This document shows, piece by piece, positions 38,536 through 50,800 of a stretch of DNA of 64,000 nucleotides; within the stretch, counting starts at the first letter, position 1, and each line of letters begins with the position of its first letter. Origin of the DNA: Naegleria lovaniensis (taxonomy: Eukaryota; Heterolobosea; Eutetramitea; Acrasida; Naegleriidae); assembly GCF_003324165.1 (NCBI RefSeq), contig NW_025407886.1, positions 28,015 through 92,014 on the forward strand, given 5' to 3'. The notes beneath the pieces were generated by a model. The model did no database searches and had not been told where the DNA came from. It was given only the letters and a program-made list of their open reading frames with translations. The translations under genes were made by a program, and so were the position numbers.

Positions 38536-40305
38536 TTAGTGTTGTATTGAAGTTGAGAAAATACTGGAATTCTCGAAAAAGATTGTCTTATTTAACAATT
38601 CCAGCACGGTATGTTTTTTGGAATTTTCAATGTCTAAACTCACCACTGGAAACAGTACCTCAATACATCGTACAAATGTACTTGTTACATCCTCATCCGA
38701 AGGTGTCATGCTGAGTGGTGAATAGGAACTTTTTGAAAACTTGGCAATACAAGACTCAGAGTTCGCCTTTCCAAACGTCACTGGAAATGAAAGAGCACTA
38801 TTTGATCGAGTGCTTGTCACAGTAGAGGTCGAGGGTAAATCTGAACAACTGGCGCTGAAAGAGACGCCGCGTGGCGAAGGAGAGTCGTCATCTTCTTCAT
38901 TGGAGGCAGGTGACACAAGAGCTAACGATAAGGCAGCTACATGCAATGGTGTATTACCTTCCTTATCCTTACATTCTAAATATTCTTCACGAGAGTTAAT
39001 ATTACAATGTTTTGATTTTGATTGTACAATTTTGGAGTGGTCTGCTGTTTCACTATGGACCATCAGCATGAATGTTTCCAACACTTGATCTGCTCCATAT
39101 TTACAAGCTGTGTGAAATGGATTTTGGCCATTCTTATCGCATTGTTTAAGCATGTTTAAATAAAGTTCTCGATTAAGGAACAGGGCCATGATTCGAACCA
39201 CATCTGCACAGTTATGGAGACAAGCAATGTGAAATAAATTCTTGCAATGATGGTCATTGTGTCTATTTACAAGTGACATTTCTGACAAGTCGTACAGGGA
39301 GAGAAGGTGGAGGAGCATTGAAAAGCGGTTCTTTTTTCGAAGATGTGAATTTTCAGTGAGTCTTGAAAATTCCTTAACCAAAAGCATGAGTGGCGTTAAA
39401 CCATTTTCATCTTTGGCATAGATTTGAATTTTGGACAAGGCTTGTGCATGTTCCTTTGTAATGAGTGACAATCCTGTCACATCAAAATTTTCAACCACCA
39501 TGTGCAGCAACGTTCGTGAGTTACTTCTTCTCGAATTCACCAAATTAGGACAATAGTCTAGCAATGCAGAGACCACTTGATAGTGTTTGTGCTTCATTGC
39601 TAAATGAATAGGAGTATTTCCGTAAGCATCCTTAGAATCTAACATTAATTGATCGTCATTGACATTTCTTCGAAAATTGCCTTCTGAGGCATTCACTCCT
39701 TTCATTAACAAGAGCATGACACATTCCAACGAACCATTCGATGCTGCATAATGCATTGGTGTGGACTGTGAGTGATCTTTCACACATCGACTCACATCAT
39801 TTCTCTGTAACAGCATGCTCACAATTTGCGGTCGATTAAGGGAACATGCTTTATGGAGAGCAGTGGCTCCGTACGATTGCTCATCACCACTTTCCAAACT
39901 GTAAGGTAAATTTGAGAGAGTGGACTTGGCGTTTTTACATGAATGTGAAAGTTGTTGAAGGATTCTTTGATTTTCGTAATCTCCCCATTCGAGAAGGGCC
40001 CGAACCACATTTTCGTCTCCGAATTGTATGGCTTTGAATAGAAGTTGTGACCATTCTTTGGGTGTGAAATGGAGGGTATTTACATGGTTGTTTGATTGGT
40101 GGAGGATGTGTGAAAAAATTTCTTTGGTTGTCGATTCCGTCGAGGAGCAAATAGACTTGACTAATTTGGGCGTGTTGGATGGTATTGGCAGGATGGAAGA
40201 TGTGGATGAATTGGATGAATATTTTGATGAAAAGGTCTGTTGATGATGGTAGGACATGGAATCAGGGTGACAAGTGGCAGGTGACCTGATGAAATTGTTC
40301 TTCAT
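38536..40305 (-). CDS. Ankyrin-repeat protein
   Basis: A 589-residue protein without introns (ATG at 40305 preferred to GTG at 40350). About eight ankyrin repeats occupy residues about 80-460. Clear ones include GATALHKACSLNRPQIVSML, STPMHYAASNGSLECVMLLL, GNTPIHLAMKHKHYQVVSAL, NLFHIACLHNCADVVRIMAL, QNPFHTACKYGADQVLETFM and EGNTPLHVAALS. Ankyrin stacks mediate protein binding. The N-terminus is Ser/Thr/His-rich and the C-terminus is Ser-rich and probably disordered; no enzyme domain, signal peptide or membrane segment is seen. A specific partner cannot be inferred. The Leu/Ser-rich final 150 residues lack recognisable motifs. Confidence 0.92.
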   Translation of the reverse strand: MKNNFIRSPATCHPDSMSYHHQQTFSSKYSSNSSTSSILPIPSNTPKLVKSICSSTESTTKEIFSHILHQSNNHVNTLHFTPKEWSQLLFKAIQFGDENVVRALLEWGDYENQRILQQLSHSCKNAKSTLSNLPYSLESGDEQSYGATALHKACSLNRPQIVSMLLQRNDVSRCVKDHSQSTPMHYAASNGSLECVMLLLMKGVNASEGNFRRNVNDDQLMLDSKDAYGNTPIHLAMKHKHYQVVSALLDYCPNLVNSRRSNSRTLLHMVVENFDVTGLSLITKEHAQALSKIQIYAKDENGLTPLMLLVKEFSRLTENSHLRKKNRFSMLLHLLSLYDLSEMSLVNRHNDHHCKNLFHIACLHNCADVVRIMALFLNRELYLNMLKQCDKNGQNPFHTACKYGADQVLETFMLMVHSETADHSKIVQSKSKHCNINSREEYLECKDKEGNTPLHVAALSLALVSPASNEEDDDSPSPRGVSFSASCSDLPSTSTVTSTRSNSALSFPVTFGKANSESCIAKFSKSSYSPLSMTPSDEDVTSTFVRCIEVLFPVVSLDIENSKKHTVLELLNKTIFFENSSIFSTSIQH

Positions 40306-41023
40306 TGTAGAAATTACAAGGGAATTGAAAGTTCTTTTGCGTGTCTCCACGAGAACAAGTGTGTTGTTTATCTAACAAAGTGTTTGTAGGTGGTCGAGGT
40401 TTTCTTTTTTAAAAAGCAAAACGCACGGTAGTGGTTTAATAATAATTATTACCACGTTGAGCGAATTTCTATGACACGAGTAATGAAGGTCCAATTTTGG
40501 AGTCGGAAAAGTGCACCGGCAAATAGAGTGCTATTTTGGCAGTGATACATTAAAGGCATCATTGATATTGCATGTTGTGGATGCGAATATTAGAGAGATG
40601 CAACAACGTTGTATCCGAGTGTGAGAAGGGAGCGAGTGTTGAGATGTTATTCACAACATACCGTGTGGAGGAATGGATTTGTTTTTTTGGTGTCCCACGC
40701 AGCATCCTTCTTCGAAAAAGGGAAAAAATTGGACCTGAATTTGATAGGAGAAGGATACGCACTTGCGAAATAGAGCCACTTCATTTTCTCCTTTTTTGTT
40801 CACACAGGCAATCCAGAGTTCAACACGGTTCTGTGGTGACTGTGCTGTGATTCTCAAGCTCTGGGATAACATTGGCCGTCACCGACGACGAGAAAAGAGG
40901 TCTGACATGTTGTTGGAGTACGATGAGGTCGTTTCTGCCATGTAAATTGGTAAAAGTACAATGCGCAGATGAATCTTGTTAAATTTCAATTGAAATGATA
41001 CAACATGATCGTGTTCCTCTTTT
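40306..41023. other. Intergenic region
   Basis: About 720 bp between the ankyrin gene start and the metallophosphoesterase stop. Overlapping frames up to about 92 codons occur on both strands (for example 40572-40850, 40651-40872, 40763-40945), but start codons are non-ATG or products lack motifs. Probably contains the promoter of the ankyrin gene. Nothing else recognised. Confidence 0.4.
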
Positions 41024-41938
41024 TCAAAAGTCAAAAATGTAAGGCTTGGCAACAATCTTTTTTTTCTTACTAAGTGTTGATGCTGCATTGACAAACATTC
41101 GATCAGTCTTTTCTTCATAATGATGACCTCGTGTGCAATGATTATGACCAAAACAATGAATCTTTAAATTCTCAAAATAATTAGAATCGAGCATGTCTGT
41201 TAATTGGGGAGATCCTCTTGAAACATCATCGTGTGCAATATCGAGTCCATTCTTACAAGGTGGAAAATGTGTTAATAACATGTCAATGTCTTTGGATATT
41301 TGAAAGGATGACTTCCTAAGGGAGTCTCTCATCAATGGTGGAAACCTCCACGATGCTCTAAATCTGCTTCCAAAAATCTTTATCTTTTGATTGTTGTCAT
41401 CCAATATCGTTACATGTTCATCCAGTAAAAGATGATAACTTGATTTGACCTTCTTTTCTTTGAAAAACTTGTTAAATCTGACTCTTACAACTATATCTGG
41501 AGCCCATTCATGATTGCCTAAACATTTTGCATTGATATTCATAAATGATTCAATACTGATCTACTCTCAATTCAAACACTATTTCTACGCACCCACAATC
41601 ATGATGATGTATTTAAACTTTCCATCGCATTGATCCAATAAATATTGAAAAAACAAATCCACTTCTCCTTTGGTTCCCTTATTCGTAAAATCTCCACAAT
41701 GAATCAAAACATCGCCTGTATATTGATGCATCTCCACCGTCTCATGATTTAAATGAGTGTCGGAAACAACGACAAAACGTAAAGGCTTTGCTTTTGGATT
41801 GTTGCGTTGAGGAACTTTAATTTCGCAACAAGTGGTCATTTCCGGTGTGATGGTTACCGGGCTACTAGCTTCCTCATCGTTATTATTGGTAATGACCTTT
41901 GTGTCATGATTGACCTCGGGAGTGTATTGTGTAATCAT
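41024..41938 (-). CDS. Calcineurin-like metallophosphoesterase, two exons
   Basis: Model: complement of 41593-41938 and 41024-41517, 75-bp intron (donor GTGCGT, acceptor TGTTTAG) that joins IIMIVG to NHEWAPD and so rebuilds the GNHE motif. The product is 279 residues (ATG at 41938 preferred to TTG at 41986). Metal-binding motifs visible are VVSDTHLNH, HCGDFTNKG, GNHEW, LLTHFPP and CFGHNHCTRG, the standard set of a binuclear metallophosphoesterase. It resembles small cytosolic phosphoesterases of the MPPED1/2 type, which hydrolyse phosphodiesters, though the substrate is unknown. No signal peptide is present. It points away from the TRAPPC4 fragment. Confidence 0.9.
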
Positions 41939-42166
41939 TTTTTTTGGTTGAAACAGACTTCTTGGAGATGGAGTGTCAACCAACAACCTTTATTGTTGTA
42001 ATCAAGTTCCTTGTACCTTGTTCACGGCAATATTAAAAATCACCAAAGATTTTTCTTGTTGAGCCTTTTTTTGCAAACAATTTTCGTTTGATCATCATTA
42101 CAACAAGAGTATTTAATTATTTTAAATATTGTAAAAGTCTTATGGAAATATTTCAAGAAGAAAAAA

Positions 42167-42452
42167 ATGGTTGTCTTTTCAATGTACATTATTAACAAGG
42201 CCGGTGGTTTGATTTATCAACGGGTAAGTTGGATCAATATAGAGATCTATGTTTGTTTTGAATTAATTATTTACAATCTTGTTCCGATGATGATATATGA
42301 TGATGAATTTTCGGAATGATAATGTTGATCGGATAATTTCTAATATTAATTTATAATCATTCACAATCATGATGATGATATCAAATACCGATTAATTCTC
42401 TACTCTCCTTGTTAAATTCAAAATTATTATATCAGGATTTTGGAAAATATAG
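42167..42452 (+). pseudogene. 5' fragment of TRAPP complex subunit 4 (TRAPPC4/Trs23)
   Basis: An ATG at 42167 opens MVVFSMYIINKAGGLIYQR, the distinctive N-terminus of TRAPPC4 (compare the family pattern FSxYIINKAGGLIY). It is followed by a perfect donor GTAAGT at 42224. After a 212-bp candidate intron, acceptor ATATCAG leads to DFGKY at 42436-42450 in phase, again as in plant and amoeba TRAPPC4. A further donor GTGAGG would follow at 42453. The remaining 110-120 residues of the subunit (with the conserved longin end) are not found in the window. TRAPPC4 is an essential part of the TRAPP vesicle-tethering complex, so a full copy should exist elsewhere. This is a truncated copy or a misjoin with the RhoGEF region. 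Confidence 0.55.
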
Positions 42453-45400
42453 GTGAGGATACGGAAAAAGTGGAAGCACAACATGTTGCTGATCGTTCAG
42501 ATTGTATTGTCAATGGAACACAAGAAAATTTCCAAGCCATTATTGAATCTGTACCAACAGTATTATTTATTATGGACAGAAAACTTGTGGATAAATTCAA
42601 GGGAGCCATTCCAGATGAGACTGATGACAGCCTCAACTCCATCATCAGAGAATGGTGTTAGTGGAGAGGATATTGGAGAGATCAAGTCATCAACAACAGG
42701 CTCTAGAAAATCAGCCCATTTAACCAGTTTAAAACCTACCAAAGACACGAGTAATGCCTTAATTTTGGATTCCTATCGTTCATCTGTGGATTCTGCAGCA
42801 TTGTTTGATCAATTGGTGTTTAATCAGGGCAGTAAGAGTTGTGGAACACCTTCATCATCAACACCCATGACACCCACTCAACAAGTGTCAACATCAGTTT
42901 CAGCAACAATATTGCAACAACAAAAAGAGGACAAAAAACAAGAGCCTTCTGAAATTGTCCAACCTACTGCAGATTCTCAACAGCAACAACAGGATAAATC
43001 TGTTGACTCTTTGGAGCAAACAAATAGTGTTGCTACTCCACAAAATAATGATGAACTCTTGGATCCAAGTGTCACACCAGTGACAAAGAAAGAGGAACCT
43101 TCTACGACAGTTACTGTTGTTGATAATGGTGCCACTATTGTAAAAGATGAGAATGGGGATCAATGGCAAGAACAAGAAGATGATTTGGAAACATTTGACT
43201 CAGAAACTGAAACAGATGCAGATTTTCTTCTTCCATTCTCAAAGGTTGAAACATTTGATAATGAAGATTTTGATCTTGAGGATCTATTGGCATTCTCAGA
43301 ATTGGCAGAAATGGAAAATTATGAACCAAATGTTGATGAACAACAGTTGGAATTGTACAGAACTAAACTTCCACGCTTTTTCGATTTCGATCCCAATGTT
43401 GAGGATAGAAAGAAAAAGCTCATCACATTACTCTTCAACATGCTGCACGTAAATTGGTCAATGTGGGAGCTGACTATGATTTAAAGCTAGCCATACAACG
43501 GTCTCGATAGAGCTAGAGGTAAATCAACAAACAGAAAGGCTACAATTTTCTCGGGAGTTTCACCATTACAATATCAAGAATTTAAAAAGTTCTCTGTTGA
43601 AGAGGCAGGAAAACTCATTTATCGTGTTTTTACAGAGTGGTGGAAATTGAAAAAGTTTGTAAATTACCTAAAGTCAGCACCAGAGTTTAAACAACAAAGA
43701 TTGAGACAGAGCTGTCTGAAAGAAATTCTGTCAACAGAAAGAAGCTATGTGAACCAACTGGAAACACTCTATTATGACTATTACCAACCTATGAAGAAAA
43801 ATAATTTTGCAATTTAAACCAATTACCAAACTGGACCAAATATCAGTGCTACAAATATTGTACTGCGTGATGGAATGACTCCAGAACAGCAATATAATAC
43901 CATCTTTAGTAATATTGAGCAAATTTTGAAAACCAATACTGCTCTATTGCATGATCTTAAGATGGACTTTAAGATGCACTATCCTAAAAATCATTTTCCA
44001 TCTATTTTCAAGAAGATTTTACCATTTCTCAAGGTGTATACTGTCTATGTGAATAATTATGAAAAAGCAAACGAATTAGTGGAAGAATTGATAGCAAGAA
44101 ATCCAAAATTCAACGAATATGTAGAAAGTGTTTATAAAAAGAAGGGTGTGACTCTAGTTTGCTAATCACTCCTGTGCAAAGAATTCCTAGATTGAAGCTC
44201 TTTGCTGAGTTATTGAAGAGAACCATTCCAGAACATTATTGTTGAAACATTGTCCATACTGAATGAATTGGCACTTTTCGTGAATGAAAGGAAACGACAC
44301 GACGAAAATAATATTTCATTCCTCAGATTACAACAAATTTTGAAAAATCGATTCACTAATTTGGTCACACCTCATAGAAAATACTTGAAAAAGGACGATT
44401 TCAGAATTCAATGCTCAAGAAAGTTTTTAAATTCAAATTGTGAAGTCTATCTGTGCAATGACATGATGATTTGCATACCAATGACAGCAGATAGAGGTCT
44501 CAGAGTTGATTATACACATTTCATATTTTTCACATTTTCAGAAATCGATGCCAAGACAGAGGAAGAGCTCAACGATGATGAACGAAAGGATTTCACCATT
44601 CGAACCTTTTTAAAGAGTTCCATTTATACCTTTAAATTTGAAGCCATTAACGGAACTGAAAGAATCAAGTGGGAGAAGGATCTTAAGGAACTAATTGAAA
44701 TGGAACACGCTCGATGTAAGAAGTATGGAATCAAAACTTTTGGAACGCACATTGATGAGATGAGTGCCCGAGAAAAATCAACACGAGCTACCATCTCAGT
44801 CCACACCACTACTGCATCAGTATCTGCATCAAGCTTGAACAATAACAATGATAGCAGCCCAACTGTGACCTTTGCAGATACCACAACTTCTACAAGCACT
44901 GCTGCAAGTGGTAGTAGCAATTCAGGTTCCACTCTCACCAACAATCCCATTGTGAGTTTGAGACAACATTTAAGCAATGCTGTCAACAAGGAAGAAACAT
45001 CTATCATGATCAGAAGAGCATCCTCTGCCGAACATATCTCATGACTGCTGGTGGTGCCTCACTCTCCACACCACAAATGGATAGAATTGTTCTTATCAAA
45101 CCAGTTGGTTCTCTGTCACCAGTTGCAGATGCTCCTCGATATGGTCTTCCTACATTACCTGGATCTACAAATACCATGCCTTCCCTACCACTCTTCCTTT
45201 CCAACAAGCCATCTTCTACGAATAGCTCATTCACTTCAGATAATTCAGATTTGTTATCGACTAGTTCAGATTTATCACCAAGTGCAAATTCACAAGCTTC
45301 ACCTTAGCAAGATCGACATCATTTAGAGAAAGTACAAGTGGCAGTGGACAAGGTGGCTCTTCAACAACAGTTAAATCACCAAGAAATAATTGGAACATCA

Positions 45401-45951
45401 CATCAAAATCTCACTATGAAGATAAGAGACCATTCCACTACAATCGTGAAACTATTGATTCATTCCTTAATGCTGATGTGAAAGAACAAAACAAACAACA
45501 ACATCAAAAGAGAGTTCTTGTTAATCCAATGTCATCACTTTCAGCCTATGAAGAACTCGATCTTGATAAATTAACAATTATTTCACTCGATAAATATGAA
45601 GGAATGGATGACGATTTTGAAATTGAAACAACAAACAAACTCTACAGATTGAGACCACTTCCACAATGGGACACTGTTGAACAGGAGGAATTAAACTTCA
45701 TGTACAAGGCAGATCGAGCAGTTCATGGCGAAGAAATTTATTTCAAAACCAATCCATTACCTGTTGTTATTGGGAGGAAACGTTTGGATAAACTTTCGAA
45801 TTTCTTTTTGGATGAGGAATGTGACAGAGAGGAATTGGAAAGATTACCAAATTCTGTGGAGGGACTCAAATTATTACTTTTGCAAATGCAGAAGGAGAGT
45901 GGCGTATTGAAACAACAATTGTTTTTAGGAGGAGTGAAGAGTGCCGAGTGA
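42453..45951 (+). pseudogene. RhoGEF (DH-PH) gene broken by multiple single-base indels
   Basis: Consecutive frames give one coherent protein in pieces: an acidic Thr/Ser/Gln-rich N-terminal region, a DH domain (RQSCLKEILSTERSYVNQLE; ITPVQRIPRLKLFAELLKRT; ILNELALFVNERKR) and a PH-like part (YTFKFEAINGTERIKWEKDL). A Ser/Thr-rich tail follows, ending in an ordered piece, YRLRPLPQWDTVEQEELNFM. Frame changes lie near 42620, 43445, 43495, 43818-43835 (paired), 44150, 44235, 45040 and 45305. Most can be healed by one base in an A or T run, for example GTTT read as GTTTT near 44150. The rest of the coding sequence is clean, with no internal stop outside these points. The product would activate a Rho GTPase. 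Whether this is a pseudogene or assembly error is open. Confidence 0.75.
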
Positions 45952-46099
45952 ACAACAACCTTTAGTGAACCGTTCACCAAATGTAAATCTTTGTTTCTGT
46001 GTATCTAGATAACCTGGTTGATAACCATAAAAAATGATCAGAATGTAGCTAGATTGGAACAAATATTGGATGTCAAAAGGGACCAACAGCAATGTTCTT

Positions 46100-47642
46100 T
46101 TAGAGTGGTAAATCGCTTTCACGTTCTTCACCATCATTGTCGTCATTGACATCATTGTTCTCTTCTTCTTCATCATTTGCTTTCTTAATATTTTCCTCGT
46201 TATGATGAACTGAATCAGGTTGATAAATTGAATCTTCCTGTTCACATAAAACAGTAACAGAATTTCAAGATGGAAATGGTGTGATGAGATTTCGTAAGAC
46301 CAACACACATCGTGTCACATTCTGTCACATAGGGAGTTCTAGGAAGTGCTGGACGAGTCTTCTTTGAAAGAACATAATTGGTAATGTTTTGGGCATGAAT
46401 GGCCAATTGTCCTGTAATCTTATTCAAGTATTTCTCTGTTGCATTAGAATCTGATCCGAAATAATTCAAAACAATTCCATGTCTATCAAATATACTCAAA
46501 ATGACAGCAAGTTTGTGAGTTTTGATATCAATATACAGAGCCTGTTGTAAAAGTGTTGCATTTTCCAACTCACTTCCAAAAATGACATCCAATATTTGTT
46601 CCAATCTCACTGTAAAGTAACAATAATTCTTTGAAATGAGATGTTCTGTTGCCTCTTCGCTCTTTTTACCTTTGAACATGAAATCACGTTTGAAAAAGTC
46701 GTCTTTTGGTTTTTGATTTGCAGATTTCTTTTCTTTTTCTTCGTCTGATTGATCATCCTCCTTTTGATTATCAGCCTCATCATCTTCATCATAGTCTTCA
46801 TCCTCGTCGTCATCGTCGTCATCGTCGTCATCATCATCCTTCTTCTTTGAACTCACCATTGGCGTTACATTGTCAAGTGGTTGAATAATTTGTTTTTCAG
46901 TCATCAATTTATAGCTCTGTATTGGGATCATAGCAGCTACTACTTTGAACAAACTCAACCAAAATCTATTCACTCCATAACAATCTTCAAGAACCTCTTT
47001 AAGTACATCCAAAGAAATAATTGTTTGTTTACCTTCCTCAATACTTCTTTTCAAAGATGACTTTTTCAAAACTCCAACATCTTTCTTTTCATTTCCATTC
47101 ATAACCTCATCATCATCATCATCTACATTGTCATCATCATCATCACCTGCAGAGTCTTCGTCAAAACCAAAATACCGTTTTTCATAATTCCTGAAATGTA
47201 AATGCTTTTGTGTAATGATCTTATAGGAAGGTGCTTGTACTCTCTCCTTCTTGTTTTTATCTCTCCATTTGGGTAATGGACAAATTTTGAAAGAGTGCAT
47301 ACTGGCTGTACCACCCGAAGAAGCACTCTGCTGCAAATTCTTATTCAATTTGCTAATCAACCAATCGACACTTCCCAACTCTCTATGGAATAATCCCTTC
47401 CATAAAGCATCACCATCACATACTTCATTCCAATATTTACAAACTCCCGACATGGATTTGATGATATCTATAATTTCCATAAATGATCCGATTAGAATCA
47501 GAGTATCGGAAACAAGTCCAGCCTGCTGCTGAGAGTTATTTCTATTATTATTATTGGAGGAATGATTTTCTGATGATAATTGCTGGTGTTGAATGGAGCA
47601 GCTATCATCCTGATGAGATAACTTTTTCTTTTTTAAAGACAT
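46100..47642 (-). CDS. Acidic F-box protein
   Basis: Model: complement of 46305-47642 and 46100-46237, 67-bp intron (donor GTTGGT, acceptor GTGAACAG), 491 residues. The last exon reads EDSIYQPDSVHHNEENIKKA and an acidic run to the stop, which supports splicing. LILIGSFMEIIDIIKSMSGV with CKYWNEVC looks like an F-box (about 45-80). The middle has two Asp-rich blocks (one of eleven consecutive Asp) around a globular stretch TIISLDVLKEVLEDCYGVNR. The last third (EHLISKNYCYFTVRLEQILD; HKLAVILSIFDRHGIVLNYF) is unrecognised. It may be an SCF substrate receptor. The donor is not of the usual GTAAGT form, so the end is less sure. Start: ATG at 47642, directly next to an A13 run. Confidence 0.8.
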
Positions 47643-47744
47643 TTTTTTTTTTTTAATAATCACTGTCCATGCGTTTATTTGTTCGAAAATTCAAACGTTA
47701 TTCATGGCTGTGTGTGCAATTAGTACAGTTAAAGGTAGTTCATA

Positions 47745-47843
47745 TCATCAAAGTTAGTGTAAATATTGTTGTAAATTTCAATTATTGTTTTTGTCATCAA
47801 GGTTAGTGTTAATTTCAAATATTGTTGTAATTTTCAATTATTA
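47745..47843 (-). repeat. Two-copy direct repeat in LINE 3' region
   Basis: Two approx. 49-51 bp copies, each with TCATCAAxGTTAGTG, then ATATTGTTGTAA and TTTCAATTATT, lie next to the ORF2 stop. The second copy ends exactly where the stop codon begins. Such a 3' repeat may be part of the element's RT-recognition region. Confidence 0.7.
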
Positions 47844-47844
47844 T

Positions 47845-50800
47845 TCATGGTCGTGGGTATTTCATGTATAGTTTAAACTTGTTCAAATCAATGAAATTGG
47901 GATTAAAATCGTATTGTTGTTCAAATTCATTCCAGGTGAGTTTCAATTCTTCCATGAAAAAATGATTTCGTTTCATCCACATTTTAGTAATAGATCGATA
48001 AGCTTCCTTGGTAAATACTTTGTCCCATTTCTTGCCCAATCCAACTTTAGCACCTGTTAGGCTATGGATATCTTGCTTAGTTTTGATGAGGTACAATAGT
48101 CGTTTGGAGAATTTCCTGTTATTCTTTGCATATATTGAGATATTATATAAATTCCTAAACATTTCTTTTCTTATATCACTATAGTATTTACATTCAAAAA
48201 TAATGTGTTGCATTGTCTCTCTACTACAGCAAGGACATAGCAAGTTCGTCTTGGATATCTTGTTTAAATTTTCCAAAGTCTTCATCACGTTCACTCTAAT
48301 TTTAAATATTAGATTTATGGTTCTGAAACCGATTCCTATTGAGGGGTAAATGTTGGTGAACTTTCTGTTCTTGGGAGGAAGGTTCTTTGGCGTGTATGTT
48401 CTTTTGTGGAGGTGTTGAAATAGAAGTTTGTACATTGTTTGTCTAGTGTTTTGAGTGTATAATACATTGTTGATAATAATATACCAATTATTGGATGGAA
48501 TATTAGTAAGAATATTGTTACAATCAGCACCTTTCTTAGCAGCCCTATCTGCTAATTCATTTATACGGCTATAGATATCTTGTTTACCTGTATGACTATT
48601 AACATGCATAATTTTGATCTGATCCTTCACTTTTAAATAATTACGAATTTCTTCAACATAAGGATCTCTAGATTTTCTGAATTGGAAAAGTTGGTCATAA
48701 ATACTTTTCGCATCTATGACTATTGTTCTAGGAGTGTTGTTATCTAGCAATCTAACAGCTGTGTGGAGTGCTTGAACTTCACTGTTGTAGGCAGTTCCTT
48801 GTCCTAAGGTGTGACTTGAGATGGAAACATTCTGATCAGTTACAATACCGTAACCAGCAATATTATTGTTACATGATCCGTCAGTACCAATTAGTGTAGC
48901 TTTGTTCAAGAGGTTTGACAGGGATGTGTTGTTACCAACATATTTGTAGTATTTGCTTTCGTCTTTGATTTTTCCAAAATCCATGCTATTGAGAATGTTG
49001 CGAATCTGGGTGATATGATTGGAATGTTTGATATCATCATGTAATTTCACTTGTAAATTTTTAGGGTCAGGAACCCACATGCTTAATCTGTTCCAATCTT
49101 TGTAGAGCAGGAATTGTCTTAAACCTTTAGGGAATTTTCCATAAGGGATGAGAGTTTTTTCATGCCATTGGTCACTCGAATGCCACAATCTAATATTGGA
49201 AGATTTGTTCATGAAAATTATTCTCTTGAGATATTGAGGAATCCATGGGTCTGGTTTATACCAAGTAGGGATTGGATCATTGAGGATGTCAAAACCATGC
49301 TCCTGTTTGATTCGTTCACAAAGGAATCTTGTAGAAGATCCAAGACAGATATCATATTGTTCAAGGAACTTTCTGACTTTACACATTAGGTCCGAGTAAC
49401 TCATTTCTAGAACAGAAATTAATCCAAGTCCACCTTTGTCTTGATGAGTATAAAACCACTCGAGAGCTAATTTTCTCTTGGTTCTTAATCTTTCACATAT
49501 AAAGTTGCGAAGGAATTTATCAATTTGTTTCTCTAGATGGTCATTAGCGAGAGGAATTAGGTGGTACAGTGCATACGGAACAATGTCTGTGTTGATAATT
49601 TTGACAATGTTTTGTATTGGAAAATTCCAGCCAATAGAGTTAGTTCTTCTTTTAACTTCTTCAATAATTGAAGTAGTGTATTTCTTTTGTTCCTCAGTAT
49701 TATTGGTAATATTATTACCTAGTATAATAACAGAATCATTACTTTTGATCGTACTTCCAGATAATGTCTTGATACTACATTCCTTATCGGAGAAGAGGTT
49801 AGTTTTGGAATGATCTAATTCCATGTGATAGCCATGGAGATAGGTTTCAATGTCATGCAAAGAATTTTCAATTTCAGGTAATTCATTGGAAAATGAATTC
49901 AAATCATCAATCCATGCGCCTGTACTAATGTTCCAATAATTTGCAACACTAGCACCATTATATGTTATTTCTAAAAATTGTAAGAGAGGCTCAAGTGCAA
50001 TTTTGAATGCAAGGGGAGAGAAGGTGTCACCTTGTTTCAATCCATCTTTCACAGTGAAACATTCTGATTTACCATTAGGTATAACAAACTTTGTCGTAGA
50101 TTCACCTAATATTTCCAGAATTCCATCAGCAGTAATTTCATCAATTCCTAAGAATAGTAGTCCATCTCGAAGCATAATTCTCGGTAATGAGTCATAAGCT
50201 TTTTTGATGTCAACAGCCAAACCGTAAAAAGGTTTCTTGTCCTTTTTTGCCCAAGCAATCATATTGTAAATTGAAAGAACTCTGTGAATAGTTTCTCTGC
50301 CGTCTTCACCACCAAATTGAGCTATGGATAATCTTCCCTTTAAACCTTCCTTCAATCTTTTGGTGATTAATTTAGTAGCTATTTTAAGTCCTGAGTCCAT
50401 GAGGGCAATAGGTCTATAGTTAGCAGGGTTTGAGTGGTCCTTATTCTTTTTGTGAATTGGGAGAATGCTGACACTTTGCATTGATTCAGGAGTAAATCCA
50501 GTAGTAATGATATTTTCAATAATTTGAAAAATTTCCTCCTGTAATTCGTTACACATGTATTTGATGGTTTTTTGTCTTAAACCTAGTTCGTTGGGTGCTG
50601 TGGATTTTAAATTCTGAATTATCCATTCTTTCTCTTCCGTGGTAATTCTACCGAGTATTTTGTCATTGCAATTATCAATTAATGGATGTTTGTACTTGAA
50701 AAACTTGGTAATGTCAATTTGATGATTCCTTCCTCTAAAGTTGAGATTTTGTTGATATTTATCCTTGATCACATTGGCAACTTCATTGGGATCATTAATT

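Noticed and set aside
40559-40945. Several overlapping 60-92 codon frames in the ankyrin/phosphoesterase gap
   Set aside because: No consistent start, no motif, present on both strands at once.
42453-43484. Treating the 343-codon frame as a gene of its own
   Set aside because: Its first 60 codons are out of frame with the coherent protein, and its end lies at a frame break; it is a piece of the RhoGEF.
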